From contig JAERSW010000045.1 of assembly GCA_016845305.1 (NCBI GenBank), forward strand, positions 1 through 64,000: a DNA stretch of 64,000 nt, read 5' to 3'. Both the position numbers and the translations under genes were made by a program. Below the pieces are notes generated by a model. That model had not been told where the DNA came from and ran no database searches. It saw only the letters and a program-made list of their open reading frames with translations. Numbering within the stretch: position 1 is the stretch's first letter; each line of letters opens with the position of its first letter. The DNA comes from Acidimicrobiales bacterium (lineage in GTDB: Bacteria > Actinomycetota > Acidimicrobiia > Acidimicrobiales > MedAcidi-G1). This document shows, piece by piece, positions 42,931-52,168 of the stretch.

Positions 42931-44613
42931 TCAGGCCTCGACCGGGTGCGGGGTGCCCTCGAACACGGTGCCCCAGATCGGGACCTCGTGCAGCGACTCG
43001 GCGGGCACCTCGAACGGGTCCTCGTCGAGGACCGCGAAGTCGGCCCACTTGCCGGCCCGGATCGACCCGAGGTCGTCCTCGCGACGCAGGATCCGCGCCG
43101 GGCCCAGGGTGATGGCGTGGAGGGCCTGTTCGACGGTGAGCCGCTCGTGCTCCCCGAGGACGTGGCCGTTGGGCGACAGCCGGTTGGCGGCCATCCAGGC
43201 CAGCAGCATCGGCTGCGGCGGCGACACGATGGTGTCGGCGTGGATGCCCAGCGTCATGCCGTTGCGGACCACCGACTGCAACGGGAAGACCTGGTGGAGC
43301 CGGTCGATGCCCAGCACCCGCTCCCGGAACTGCTCGCCCACCGAGTGCAGCGGCCACACCAGCGTCGACACGCTGGCCCCGAGGGCGGCCGCCCGGCGCA
43401 GGGTGGCCGGCGACGCGCCGCTGAGGTGCTCGAGGGTGAAGCCGTGGTCGAAGCGGGGCTTCTCGGCCTGGAGACCCTCGAGGATGTCGACGGCCAGGCG
43501 GGCGCCGAGGTCGCCCTGGACGTGCACGTGGACGTCGTAGCCCTCCATCCAGAAGGCCCGGCACCATTCCCGGAGCGAATCCGGCGGGGTCATCCACTGG
43601 CCGACGTGCCCGTCGATGTAGCCCGGTTCGTCCCACTGGCCGATCTGGTCGACGTACGACCCGTCGGCGAAGAACTTGACCTTCTTCCGGGTGAAGGTGA
43701 TGCGGTCGCCGTCCAGCGACGTCACGTCGCCGATGGCCCCGATGGCGTCGTCGAGGCCGAGGCGACGGATGAACGGCATGCCGCCGGGGGTGAGCATGGT
43801 CCGCAGGGGCACGTCGGGGCCCTCCAGGACGGGAGCGAGCGCCGCCACCTCGTGCTGCGGGCGTCCGCCGCTGTACATGCCGGAGCCGGGCTCGTGCATG
43901 GTGGTCACGCCGTTGGCGTTGAGCATCCCCCGGAGCAACTCCAGCCCGCCGGTGAGACGGTCGGGCGCCTGCATGATCGGGCGGATCCTCGGCATGAGCA
44001 GCGAGAACTGTCCGTCCTCGGAGAAGGATCCCTGCTCCCAGTCCACGAAATGGCCGAAGCCCGAGTCGGTGACGTGCCCCTCGGTCAGGTCGAGGGCCTC
44101 GAGCGCGGCGCTGTTGACGATCATCACGTGGCTGGACCGGCTGCCGATGGCCACCGGCCGGGTGTCGCACACCGCGTCGAGGTCGGGGCGGCCGATCGTC
44201 CCGTGGGCGGCCTTCGTGTAGCCGAACAGGAACAGCCAGTCGTACCCCGGGCCCATCTCCTCGTGGCGGCGGGCCACCACGTCGAGCAGGGCCGGGCCGT
44301 CGGGGATCCCGCCGACCACCCCGGACGGGAACTTCCACGGGTCGGGGGTGACGAACGTGCACGGGAAGTAGGTGGCGGCCAGCAGCGGATGCAGGTGCGG
44401 TTCGACGAAGCCGGGCAGCAGGACCTTGTCCTCGAACGTGCCGTCGAACGTCGTGGGGAACGCGTCGGTCCAGGGGCGCAGGTCGTCGAGGTCCCGTCCC
44501 ACCGAGACGACGCGGCCCCGGTCATCGACGGCCACCGCGGTCCCCGTCGGCCACCCCGGCTCCATGGTGTGGATCCGGCGGGCCGTGTAGACGGTGAGAG
44601 TCCGGTCGGCCAT
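42931..44613 (-). CDS. Amidohydrolase family 3 (YtcJ-like)
   Basis: 560 aa. N-terminal beta-sandwich, metal-binding LLPGFVEPHLHPL (His-x-His), a middle KKVKFFADGSYVDQ segment with the carbamylable-type Lys, LEHLS, and the late GIHADTIVS Asp/His segment are typical of YtcJ-type amidohydrolases that split amides or cyclic imides. It lies between the sulfotransferase and the demethylase-like gene. Natural substrate unknown. Confidence 0.87.
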   Translation of the reverse strand: MADRTLTVYTARRIHTMEPGWPTGTAVAVDDRGRVVSVGRDLDDLRPWTDAFPTTFDGTFEDKVLLPGFVEPHLHPLLAATYFPCTFVTPDPWKFPSGVVGGIPDGPALLDVVARRHEEMGPGYDWLFLFGYTKAAHGTIGRPDLDAVCDTRPVAIGSRSSHVMIVNSAALEALDLTEGHVTDSGFGHFVDWEQGSFSEDGQFSLLMPRIRPIMQAPDRLTGGLELLRGMLNANGVTTMHEPGSGMYSGGRPQHEVAALAPVLEGPDVPLRTMLTPGGMPFIRRLGLDDAIGAIGDVTSLDGDRITFTRKKVKFFADGSYVDQIGQWDEPGYIDGHVGQWMTPPDSLREWCRAFWMEGYDVHVHVQGDLGARLAVDILEGLQAEKPRFDHGFTLEHLSGASPATLRRAAALGASVSTLVWPLHSVGEQFRERVLGIDRLHQVFPLQSVVRNGMTLGIHADTIVSPPQPMLLAWMAANRLSPNGHVLGEHERLTVEQALHAITLGPARILRREDDLGSIRAGKWADFAVLDEDPFEVPAESLHEVPIWGTVFEGTPHPVEA

Positions 44614-44632
44614 GCCCGGCAGTCTCCCCCGA

Positions 44633-45388
44633 TCAGCCGTCGGACGCCGGATCGGCGTCGACCGGCAGCCGGTGGGCCAGCAACGCCTCGTAGTGCACGG
44701 TGGCCCGCTCCAGGAACTCCACGAGGCGGGGGTCGTCGTCGAGGGGCGCGTACTCGGTGGTGGGCCGGCTGATGCCCGTGCTGGCCCGCAGGTTGTCGTG
44801 CCACGGCCCGGTGCCCTCGCCGTACCACGCCACCTCGGAGCGGTCGCCCTCCTCCCACGACAGGGCCTCGGCGACGAAGTCGATGCCGACGGCGGCGCAG
44901 TAGGCGCGCACGGTGGCCTCGGTCCGGTCGAGCAGGTCGTCGGACGCCATGACCGGCGGCGGCGTGCCCGTCCGCTCGGTGATGCGCTCGTGGAGGCGGT
45001 GCAGCGACTCGAAGCCGACCTCCTCCCACGAGCAGTCGGGCCAGTGCCTGGCCAGGCCCTGGATGACCCGGCGGGGCTCGCGCACCAGGAAGGTGTGGAC
45101 CATGCCGTCGAGGCGCTCGTCGGTCAGCTCGTGCTCGACGGAGTAGACGAAGTCCTTCACGAACGCCCGTCCGCCGGCCGCCGCGGAGTCCAGCTCCTCC
45201 CAGGCCGCCGCGTAGGTGTGGCCGGGCCGGGCCTCGACGTGGGCGTCACGGTCCGACCGACGGTCGACGCCGTAGTAGTAGAGCTCGTTCCACGGCTCGT
45301 GGAAGCAGGTGAAGTCGCCGCGCTGGCGCATCATCCACTCGAACGCCGTCGAGGTGGACCGGGGGGTCGCCCACAGGGTCAGGAACAC
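44633..45388 (-). CDS. Sulfotransferase-family protein
   Basis: 251 aa. The 5'-phosphosulfate loop is at residues 7-18 (WATPRSTSTAFE) and a 3'-phosphate segment follows around HTFLVREPRRVIQG. It would transfer sulfate from PAPS to a hydroxyl or amine. A GGAGG ribosome site five bases before the GTG at 45388 supports the start. It sits directly after the complete PAPS-synthesis gene set, so sulfation of a metabolite or lipid is the obvious purpose of that set. Acceptor unknown. Confidence 0.85.
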   Translation of the reverse strand: MFLTLWATPRSTSTAFEWMMRQRGDFTCFHEPWNELYYYGVDRRSDRDAHVEARPGHTYAAAWEELDSAAAGGRAFVKDFVYSVEHELTDERLDGMVHTFLVREPRRVIQGLARHWPDCSWEEVGFESLHRLHERITERTGTPPPVMASDDLLDRTEATVRAYCAAVGIDFVAEALSWEEGDRSEVAWYGEGTGPWHDNLRASTGISRPTTEYAPLDDDPRLVEFLERATVHYEALLAHRLPVDADPASDG

Positions 45389-45454
45389 GGTCGCCTCCGG
45401 CAGGTCGGCGCGTCGGGGTCGGGGTTGGGGTCGGCCGTCGGAGCGAACCGGCGG

Positions 45455-46084
45455 TCAGGCGTCGACGCCCAGGTGGGCGAGGACGTCGGCCACGCAGGCG
45501 TCCAACGGGCGGGTGGTGTCGAGCGTCAGGTCCGGCGTGGTCGGCGCCTCGTAGGGGGCGGACACGCCGCTGAACTCGGGGATCTCGCCAGCGCGGGCCC
45601 GGGCGTACAGGCCCTTGACGTCGCGGCCCTCGCACACCTGGAGCGAGGCGTCGACGAAGACCTCCGAGAACGCCCCGTCCGGGTGGAGCGCTCGGACCAG
45701 GTCGCGGTCGGCCCGGTACGGCGAGATGAACGCCGAGAGCACGACGAGGCCGGCGTCGACGAACAGGCGGCACACCTCCCCCACCCGGCGGACGTTCTCG
45801 GTGCGGTCCTCCGGCGAGAAGCCGAGGTCCCGGTTGAGGCCCATACGGACGTTGTCGCCATCGAGCACGTAGGCGGCGATGCCGCGGGCGACGAGCGCCT
45901 CCTCGACGGCATAGGCCACCGTCGACTTGCCGGACCCCGACAGCCCCGTCAACCACAGGGCGTGCCCGACGTGACCGGTCACCGCGGCCCGGCGGGCGGC
46001 GTCGACGTGGCCGTCGGCGCGGGTCAGGTTCCGCTCGGCGTCGCCGGGCGGCAGCGTCGACCCGTCGTGTCCCACGTCAGCCAC
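45455..46084 (-). CDS. cysC: Adenylylsulfate kinase (stand-alone)
   Basis: 209 aa. Makes PAPS from APS and ATP. Walker [10 protein letters not shown] at 47-55, [30 protein letters not shown] and [19 protein letters not shown] are all canonical for APS kinase. The start is a GTG that overlaps the cysNC stop by 8 bp. This enzyme is in addition to an APS kinase domain fused to CysN in the gene just upstream, and its motifs are better conserved than those of the fused copy, so it probably carries the kinase activity. Confidence 0.92.
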   Translation of the reverse strand: MADVGHDGSTLPPGDAERNLTRADGHVDAARRAAVTGHVGHALWLTGLSGSGKSTVAYAVEEALVARGIAAYVLDGDNVRMGLNRDLGFSPEDRTENVRRVGEVCRLFVDAGLVVLSAFISPYRADRDLVRALHPDGAFSEVFVDASLQVCEGRDVKGLYARARAGEIPEFSGVSAPYEAPTTPDLTLDTTRPLDACVADVLAHLGVDA

Positions 46085-47996
46085 CGATCACGCCCCGGTC
46101 GGCGAGCAGCCCGAGGATGGCGTCGACGCACCCGTCGACGCCCCGCGTGGCGCCGTCGAGCACCAGGTCGGCGTCCGTGGGGCGTTCGTAGTCGGCGGTC
46201 ACGCCAGGGAAGTCGGGGATCTCGCCCCGGTCGGCGGCCTCGTACTGGCCGTTCGGGTCGCGCCGCCGGCACTCCTCGATCGGCGTGTCGACGAAGACCT
46301 CCACGAACCGGTGGTCGCCGATGAGCTCCCGGGCCCGGGCCCGCACGTCGGCCTCGGGAGCGACGAGCGCGGCGATGGCGATCAGGCCCTGCCGGTTGGC
46401 CAGCAGGGCGACCTCGGCCACCCGACGCAGGTTCTCGGACCGGTCGGTGGCGCTGAAGCCGAGGTCGCGGCTGATGCCGAGCCGGACGTTCTCGCCGTCG
46501 AGGCGCATCGTGGTCCGGCCCCGGTCGAAGAGGCGGCGCTCCAGGGCCGCCGCAATGGTGGACTTGCCGGCGGCGGTGAGGCCGGTGAGCAGCACCGTGC
46601 AGGGTCGCTGGCCGAGGCGGGCGGCCCGCTCCTCGGGGGTGATCTCGGAGCGGTGGCGCACGAGGCCCTCGTCGGGCTCGACGTCCCACGTCGACGCCGC
46701 GCCGGTGATCATCCCGGCGGCGACGGTGGCGTTGGACATGCGGTCCACGAGGACGAACGAGCCGGTGACCGGATCCTCCGCATACGGGTCGAACAGGAGC
46801 GGCCGCTCGGCGACCAGGGTGCAGGCGGCCACGTCGTTCAACGCCAGGGCGTCGGCGGGCACCTCGTCGCCCGTGTTGACGTCGATGCGGTGGCGGATGG
46901 CGGCCAGCGAGGCATCGACCTCGCCGGTGGCCAACCGCAGCAGGAGGCGCCGCCCCGGCTCGACCGGCTCGGCGGCCATCCAGACGACGGTGGCCTCCAG
47001 GTCGTGGACGCGGGTCGGGTGGTCGCCGGTGCCGACCAGCAGGTCGCCGCGGCTCACGTCGATCTCGTCGGCCAGCGTGACGGTCACGGCATCGCCCGGA
47101 CCGGCCTCGTCGAGGTCGCCGTCGAAGGTCACGAGGCGGGCGACGGTCGACGACACGCCGGACGGCAACGCCACCACGTCGTCGCCGGGCCGCAGCACGC
47201 CGGACGCCACCGTGCCGGCGAAGCCCCGGAAGTCCAGGTCGGGGCGCACCACCAGCTGCACCGGGAAGCGCAGCCGCTCGAGGTCGGCGTCGTCGGCCAC
47301 GTCGACCGTCTCGAGGTACTCCATGAGCGGCGGTCCGTCGTACCAGCCGAGGTTGTCGCCGGCGTCGACCACGTTGTCGCCCAGCAGCGCCGAGATGGGC
47401 AGGTAGTGGGCGTCGACGGCGCCGAGGCCGTCGGCGAACGCCCGGTGGTCGGCGACGACCTCCTCGAAGCGGTCGCGGGACCAGTCGACGAGGTCCATCT
47501 TGTTGACGGCCACCACCAGGTGGCGGATGCCGAGCAGGTGGGCGATGAGGGTGTGGCGACGGGTCTGGTCGAGCACGCCGTGCCGGGCGTCGACGAGCAC
47601 GACGGCCAGCTGGCAGGTCGACGCCCCGGTGACCATGTTGCGGGTGTACTGCTCGTGCCCGGGCGTGTCGGCCACGATGAACTTGCGGCGGGCCGTCGAG
47701 AAGTACCGGTAGGCCACGTCGATGGTGATGCCCTGCTCGCGTTCGGCCTTCAGGCCGTCCATGAGCAGGGCCAGGTCGACGCGGTCGCCGGCCGAGCCCA
47801 TGGTCGTCGAGTCGGCCTCGAGGCCGGCCAGGTGGTCCTCGTAGATCATCGCCGAGTCGTGCAGGAGTCGGCCGATGAGGGTCGACTTGCCGTCGTCGAC
47901 GCTGCCGCAGGTGAGCAGGCGCAGGAGGTCCTTGCGCTCGTGCTCGGCGAGGTAGGCGTCGATGTCGGTGGCGATCAGCTCGGAGGCGTGCGACAT
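46077..47996 (-). CDS. cysNC: Bifunctional sulfate adenylyltransferase large subunit/APS kinase
   Basis: 639 aa. GTPase part: P-loop GSVDDGKST at 31-39, [12 protein letters not shown] and NKMDLVDW, which drives APS formation with CysD. APS kinase part: P-loop GLTAAGKST from residue 462, [20 protein letters not shown]. In this domain the usual FISPxR reads LVAPEA and the usual KGLY reads NGQY, so substrate-binding residues are altered and kinase activity is doubtful. It overlaps cysD by one base (TGATG). Confidence 0.92.
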   Translation of the reverse strand: MSHASELIATDIDAYLAEHERKDLLRLLTCGSVDDGKSTLIGRLLHDSAMIYEDHLAGLEADSTTMGSAGDRVDLALLMDGLKAEREQGITIDVAYRYFSTARRKFIVADTPGHEQYTRNMVTGASTCQLAVVLVDARHGVLDQTRRHTLIAHLLGIRHLVVAVNKMDLVDWSRDRFEEVVADHRAFADGLGAVDAHYLPISALLGDNVVDAGDNLGWYDGPPLMEYLETVDVADDADLERLRFPVQLVVRPDLDFRGFAGTVASGVLRPGDDVVALPSGVSSTVARLVTFDGDLDEAGPGDAVTVTLADEIDVSRGDLLVGTGDHPTRVHDLEATVVWMAAEPVEPGRRLLLRLATGEVDASLAAIRHRIDVNTGDEVPADALALNDVAACTLVAERPLLFDPYAEDPVTGSFVLVDRMSNATVAAGMITGAASTWDVEPDEGLVRHRSEITPEERAARLGQRPCTVLLTGLTAAGKSTIAAALERRLFDRGRTTMRLDGENVRLGISRDLGFSATDRSENLRRVAEVALLANRQGLIAIAALVAPEADVRARARELIGDHRFVEVFVDTPIEECRRRDPNGQYEAADRGEIPDFPGVTADYERPTDADLVLDGATRGVDGCVDAILGLLADRGVIGG

Positions 47997-48895
47997 CAGA
48001 AGTAGCCCTCGCGCTTCTTCTCCTCCATGGAGCCCGACTGGTCGTGGTCGATGACCCGGCCCTCGCGCTCGGAGCGCGTGGCCAGCAGCATCTCCTGGAT
48101 GATCTCGGGCAGCGTGGTGGCCGTCGACGCCACGGCGCCCGACAGCGGATAGCAGCCCAGCGTGCGGAACCGCACCGAACGCATCTCGGGTTTCTCGCCG
48201 TCGGCGAACCGGAAGCGGTCGTCGTCGACCATGATCAGCGTGCCGTCGCGCTCCACGACGGGGCGGACCGCCGAGTGGTACAGCGGCACGATCGGGATCT
48301 GCTCGAGGTGGATGTACTGCCAGACGTCCAGCTCGGTCCAGTTGCTGATCGGGAACACCCGGATGCTCTCGCCCCGGTGGACCCGGCCGTTGTAGAGGTT
48401 CCAGAGCTCCGGGCGCTGGTTCTTCGGGTCCCAGCGGTGGTGGCGGTCGCGGAAGCTGAAGACCCGTTCCTTGGCCCGGGACCGCTCCTCGTCGCGGCGG
48501 GCGCCACCGAAGGCGGCGTCGTAGCCACCGGCCTCGAGCGCCTGCTTGAGGGCCTGGGTCTTCATGACGTCGGTGTAGTTGCGCGACCCGTGGTCGAACG
48601 GGTTGATGCCCGCCGCCCGGCCCTCCTCGTTGGTGTGGACCACCATGTCGAGGTCGAGCTCGGCGGCGGTGCGGTCGCGGAACTCGATCATCTCCCGGAA
48701 CTTCCACGTGGTGTCCACGTGCAGCAGCGGGAACGGGATGCGCCCCGGGTGGAACGCCTTGCGGGCCAGGTGCAGCAGGACCGACGAGTCCTTGCCGATC
48801 GAGTAGAGCATGACGGGCCGCTCGAACTGGGCGACGACCTCGCGCATCACGTGGATGCTCTCGGCCTCGAGCTGCTGGAGGTGGGTGCGGCGCAT
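47996..48895 (-). CDS. cysD: Sulfate adenylyltransferase small subunit
   Basis: 299 aa. PP-loop ATP pyrophosphatase; [12 protein letters not shown] at 32-43, [37 protein letters not shown] and the C-terminal [10 protein letters not shown] are diagnostic of CysD. Together with CysN it makes APS from sulfate and ATP. The ATG at 48895 is 2 bp after the tetR stop, so regulator and enzyme form one operon. No APS or sulfite reductase gene is near, which favours PAPS for sulfation over cysteine synthesis. Confidence 0.95.
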   Translation of the reverse strand: MRRTHLQQLEAESIHVMREVVAQFERPVMLYSIGKDSSVLLHLARKAFHPGRIPFPLLHVDTTWKFREMIEFRDRTAAELDLDMVVHTNEEGRAAGINPFDHGSRNYTDVMKTQALKQALEAGGYDAAFGGARRDEERSRAKERVFSFRDRHHRWDPKNQRPELWNLYNGRVHRGESIRVFPISNWTELDVWQYIHLEQIPIVPLYHSAVRPVVERDGTLIMVDDDRFRFADGEKPEMRSVRFRTLGCYPLSGAVASTATTLPEIIQEMLLATRSEREGRVIDHDQSGSMEEKKREGYF

Positions 48896-48897
48896 GG

Positions 48898-49512
48898 TCA
48901 GGCGGATCCCTCTGCTGCTCCAGTGCCGCCCGGGGCGGGGGCGAGCGCGATCTCGTCGCAGCGACGCAGGCCCCGGTCGAGGGCGGCCCGGTCGCCGAAC
49001 CGGGCCCAGTTCAGCCACAGGCCGTTCTGGGTGAGCGACACGTCGTCGGCCCTGGCGCGGGCCTCGGCGGCGTCCACGCCGGGTCGGGCGGCCATGATGA
49101 GCTCCGCCATGCGGGCCACGTACTGCTCGTAGACCCGCAGGTCGGCAGCGCCGATCTCGGGGTCGAGGCGGCCGGCTGCCCACAGCACGAGGCGGAGGCG
49201 GAGGTACCCGGGCGACAGGAACTCCTCGTCGGCCGCGCCGCGGACGAACGCCCGGACGCGCTCCTCGGGGCCGTCCACGCCGTCGAGCGTGTTCATGGCC
49301 GAGGCCAGGAGGCGGTCGCATGCCAGCTGGAACGCCGCCGTGATGAGCGCCTGCTTGCCGGCGAAGTGGTAGTTCAGCAGGCCGAGCGACACGTCGGCCT
49401 CGGCGGCCACCGCCCGCATGCTGACCCCGGCGATCCCACCCTCGGCGAGGCAGGCCAGCACGGCGTCCAGGATCTGTTCCTGGGTGTCGCTGAGCTCCGC
49501 CTGCGGGGTCAT
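48898..49512 (-). CDS. TetR-family transcriptional repressor (BetI-like C-terminal type)
   Basis: 204 aa. N-terminal helix-turn-helix: [22 protein letters not shown] then the [11 protein letters not shown] helix; the C-terminal ligand domain resembles the BetI-type group. First gene of the operon with cysD, cysNC, cysC and, 66 bp later, the sulfotransferase. An 18-bp palindrome lies 45 bp upstream of the ATG, so autorepression is likely, and a near copy lies at 24128-24145. The inducing ligand is unknown; a lipid, acyl-CoA or sulfated compound would fit the linked genes. Confidence 0.9.
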   Translation of the reverse strand: MTPQAELSDTQEQILDAVLACLAEGGIAGVSMRAVAAEADVSLGLLNYHFAGKQALITAAFQLACDRLLASAMNTLDGVDGPEERVRAFVRGAADEEFLSPGYLRLRLVLWAAGRLDPEIGAADLRVYEQYVARMAELIMAARPGVDAAEARARADDVSLTQNGLWLNWARFGDRAALDRGLRRCDEIALAPAPGGTGAAEGSA

Positions 49513-49557
49513 GGAACCGGCACCTCTCCGGGGATCCGTCGCCCTGGGGCGACCGGG

Positions 49558-49575
49558 ACTGGACGTTCGTCCAAT
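49558..49575. promoter_or_regulatory. TetR-type palindrome, copy 1
   Basis: ACTGGACGTTCGTCCAAT; the inner TGGACG-TT-CGTCCA is fully symmetric. On the minus strand a -10-like TAGATT (49578-49573) runs into its edge, so a bound repressor would block the tetR-cysD promoter. It lies in the 136-bp gap between tetR and the divergent monooxygenase and could control both. Confidence 0.65.
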
Positions 49576-49634
49576 CTAGGACACGGCAGCCACATGAGGG
49601 GGAGCCGGGTTCCCGTTCCAGCCCCGGGTTTTCC

Positions 49635-49640
49635 TAGGGT
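49635..49640 (+). promoter_or_regulatory. -10 box for monooxygenase gene
   Basis: TAGGGT lies 8 nt before the ATG at 49649, close to the spacing of the other leaderless promoters in the window. Confidence 0.4.
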
Positions 49641-49648
49641 CGGCGTCC

Positions 49649-51172
49649 ATGGCGGACACCACTGACGCAGCCACGACCAACCACCACGACGTCCTCATCG
49701 TGGGTGCCGGCATCTCCGGCCTCGGCGGCGCCGTCCACCTCCGCGAGCGGTGCCCCGACCACACCTTCGCCATCCTCGAGGGCCGTCCCGACATCGGCGG
49801 CACCTGGGACCTGTTCCGCTATCCGGGCGTGCGGTCCGACAGCGACATGCACACCCTCGGCTACCGGTTCAAGCCGTGGAAGCACGAGAAGTCGATCGCC
49901 GACGGACCCGTCATCATGGACTACCTCCGCGAGACGGTCGCCGAGTACGACCTGGCCCGCCACATCCGCTTCGGCCACCGCGTCACCCGCGCCGAGTGGT
50001 CCAGCGACGACGTCCGGTGGACGCTCACCGTCACCCGCACCGACGGCACGACCGGCGCCGAGGACGAGGTCACGATGACCTGCGGGTTCCTGTTCATGTG
50101 CTCCGGCTACTACAGCTATCGCGAGGGCTACACGCCGGTGTTCGAGGGGCGCGACCGCTTCCGGGGCACGATCGTCCACCCCCAGCAGTGGCCCGAGGAC
50201 CTCGACTACACGGGCAAGCGGGTGCTGGTGGTCGGTTCGGGCGCCACGGCCATGACGGTGGTACCGGCCATGGCCGACACGGCCGAACACGTCACCATGC
50301 TGCAACGCTCCCCCACCTACGTCGTGGCCCGGCCGGCGAAGGACGTGATCGCCAACCGGCTCCGCAGGTTCCTGCCCCCCCGGCTCGCCTACGCCATCGT
50401 GCGCCGCAAGAACGTGTTCCGCCAGGGCCTCGTCTACCGCAAGACCCGCACCGAGCCGGAGAAGATCCGGCAGCTGATGCTCGCCGGCGTCCGGGCCGGC
50501 CTGGGTCCCGACTACGACGTCGACACCCACTTCACCCCTTCGTACAACCCGTGGGACCAGCGGCTCTGCCTCATCCCCGACGGCGACCTCTTCAAGGCCA
50601 TCCGGTCCGGGAAGGCGTCGGTGGTGACCGACACCATCGACACGTTCACCGAGGACGGGATCCTGCTGGACAGCGGCGAGGAGCTCCACGCCGACATCAT
50701 CGTGACGGCCACGGGCCTGAACCTCGTCACCCTCGGCGAGATGGACTTCGTCGTCGACGGCGAGCCGGTCGACTTCGCCCGCACCTGGACGTACCGGGGG
50801 CTCGGCTACTCCGACATCCCGAACCTCGTGTCCACGTTCGGCTACGTGAACGCCTCGTGGACGCTGAAGGCCGACCTGACGTCGGAGTACGTGTGCCGCC
50901 TGCTGAACCACATGGCGAAGGCCGGCGCCACCCGCTGCACGCCCCGGCTGCGACCCGACGACGCCGACATGCCGCAGCGCAAGTGGATCGAGGACTTCCC
51001 GGCCGGGTACATGGAGCGGTCCATGCACCTGCTCCCCCGCCAGGGCGACCGGGCGCCGTGGCTGAACCCGCAGGACTACCGGCGCGACGTGAAGATGATC
51101 CGCCGGGGCGCCATCGACGACGGCGTCATGACCTTCGACGCTCCCGACCGGGCGGCCGTGCCCGTCGGCTGA
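49649..51172 (+). CDS. Flavin-containing monooxygenase, Baeyer-Villiger type (EthA-like)
   Basis: 507 aa. N-terminal VLIVGAGISGLGG (FAD), the Baeyer-Villiger fingerprint FRGTIVHPQQWP, VLVVGSGATAMTVVP (NADPH), and VTATGLNL near the end. The family inserts oxygen next to ketones or oxidises sulfides and thioamides. A nitrilase gene follows 45 bp later on the same strand and may act in sequence. It diverges from tetR, so the palindrome in between may regulate it too. Substrate unknown. Confidence 0.9.
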   Translation: MADTTDAATTNHHDVLIVGAGISGLGGAVHLRERCPDHTFAILEGRPDIGGTWDLFRYPGVRSDSDMHTLGYRFKPWKHEKSIADGPVIMDYLRETVAEYDLARHIRFGHRVTRAEWSSDDVRWTLTVTRTDGTTGAEDEVTMTCGFLFMCSGYYSYREGYTPVFEGRDRFRGTIVHPQQWPEDLDYTGKRVLVVGSGATAMTVVPAMADTAEHVTMLQRSPTYVVARPAKDVIANRLRRFLPPRLAYAIVRRKNVFRQGLVYRKTRTEPEKIRQLMLAGVRAGLGPDYDVDTHFTPSYNPWDQRLCLIPDGDLFKAIRSGKASVVTDTIDTFTEDGILLDSGEELHADIIVTATGLNLVTLGEMDFVVDGEPVDFARTWTYRGLGYSDIPNLVSTFGYVNASWTLKADLTSEYVCRLLNHMAKAGATRCTPRLRPDDADMPQRKWIEDFPAGYMERSMHLLPRQGDRAPWLNPQDYRRDVKMIRRGAIDDGVMTFDAPDRAAVPVG

Positions 51173-51217
51173 CCCGCCCGCTCCTCGAGAACCGACCACC
51201 CGAAGGGACACCCCGAC

Positions 51218-52129
51218 ATGCGCATCGCCGCCATCCAGGACTCGCCGGCGTACCTCGACCAGGCCGCCACGCTCGAGATCGTCCGCAGCCGGATCGCCGA
51301 GGCCGGTGCCGGCGGCGCGGAGCTGATCGCCTTTCCCGAGGTGTTCGTCATGGGCTACCCGGTGTGGATCGACAACACCGACGCCTCGGCGTGGGAGCAG
51401 CCCGCCCAGCAGAAGGCCTTCGCCCGCTACCTCGACCAGTCCGTCGACCTGACCGGCGACGAGTTCGCCACCGTCGTCGACGCCGTCCGCGAGGCCGGAG
51501 CGTTCACCTACCTGGGGGTGGTCGAGCGGGCCGCGTCGGGCGGATCCGTCTACTGCTCGTTGGTGGCCATCGACCCGACGGCCGGCATCGTCGGCGTGCA
51601 CCGCAAGCTCAAGCCCACCTACGGCGAGCGGCTCGTGTGGGCCGACGGCGACGGGGCCGGCCTGGTGGCCCACGACCACGCAGGGGTGCGCCTCACGGGC
51701 CTGAACTGCTGGGAGAACTGGATGCCGCTGGCCCGCACGGCCATGTACGGCACCGGCTCGCAGGTCCACGTGGCCGCCTGGCCGGGTTCGGCGGGCCTCA
51801 CCGAGGACGTCACCCGGTTCGTCGCCAAGGAGGGCCGCCTGTTCGTGGTCAGCGTGGGCGCCGTCTACGACGCCTCGATGCTGCCCGACGACTTCCCGCT
51901 GGCCGACCAGATCGAACCCGGGACGAAGTTCCACAACGGCGGGACGTGCATCGCCGGTCCGGACGGCCGCTGGGTGGTCGAGCCGGTCCGCAACGAGAAG
52001 GGCATCGTCTGGGCCGACGTCGACGTCGGCGAGGTGGCCCGGCAGCGCCAGAACTTCGACCCCACCGGCCACTACAGCCGCCCCGACGTGCTGCGCCTGT
52101 CGGTCGAGCGGACCCGCCTGGCGCCGTAG
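51218..52129 (+). CDS. Nitrilase-family carbon-nitrogen hydrolase
   Basis: 303 aa. The catalytic triad is complete: Glu41 (AFPEVF), Lys132 (HRKLKPT) and Cys164 (GLNCWENW), with Glu137 as accessory. Length and the NCWENW signature point to true nitrilases (nitrile to acid and ammonia) rather than amidases. It has a GAAGGGAC ribosome site upstream of the ATG and is probably co-transcribed with the monooxygenase. Confidence 0.9.
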   Translation: MRIAAIQDSPAYLDQAATLEIVRSRIAEAGAGGAELIAFPEVFVMGYPVWIDNTDASAWEQPAQQKAFARYLDQSVDLTGDEFATVVDAVREAGAFTYLGVVERAASGGSVYCSLVAIDPTAGIVGVHRKLKPTYGERLVWADGDGAGLVAHDHAGVRLTGLNCWENWMPLARTAMYGTGSQVHVAAWPGSAGLTEDVTRFVAKEGRLFVVSVGAVYDASMLPDDFPLADQIEPGTKFHNGGTCIAGPDGRWVVEPVRNEKGIVWADVDVGEVARQRQNFDPTGHYSRPDVLRLSVERTRLAP

Positions 52130-52137
52130 CCGAGCGT

Positions 52138-52149
52138 CGGCCCGGGCCG
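52138..52149. other. Palindrome between convergent genes
   Basis: CGGCCCGGGCCG is a perfect 12-bp palindrome in the 39-bp gap between the nitrilase and the membrane-anchored protein. Without a loop it is a poor hairpin, so terminator status is doubtful. Confidence 0.2.
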
Positions 52150-52168
52150 GGGCTCAGGCGCCTTCCGT

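Noticed and set aside
40838-44362. Apparent 1174-aa fusion of demethylase with upstream sequence
   Set aside because: The first 480 residues are an out-of-frame reading of the amidohydrolase; GTG at 42916 begins the real protein.
45415-45434. G-quadruplex in the gap between cysC and the sulfotransferase
   Set aside because: Three GGGG runs and one GG run only; likely a by-product of base composition, and on the non-coding strand.
46077-48707. Apparent 876-aa extension of CysNC
   Set aside because: The extension is an out-of-frame reading of cysD; ATG at 47996 with the TGATG overlap is the start.
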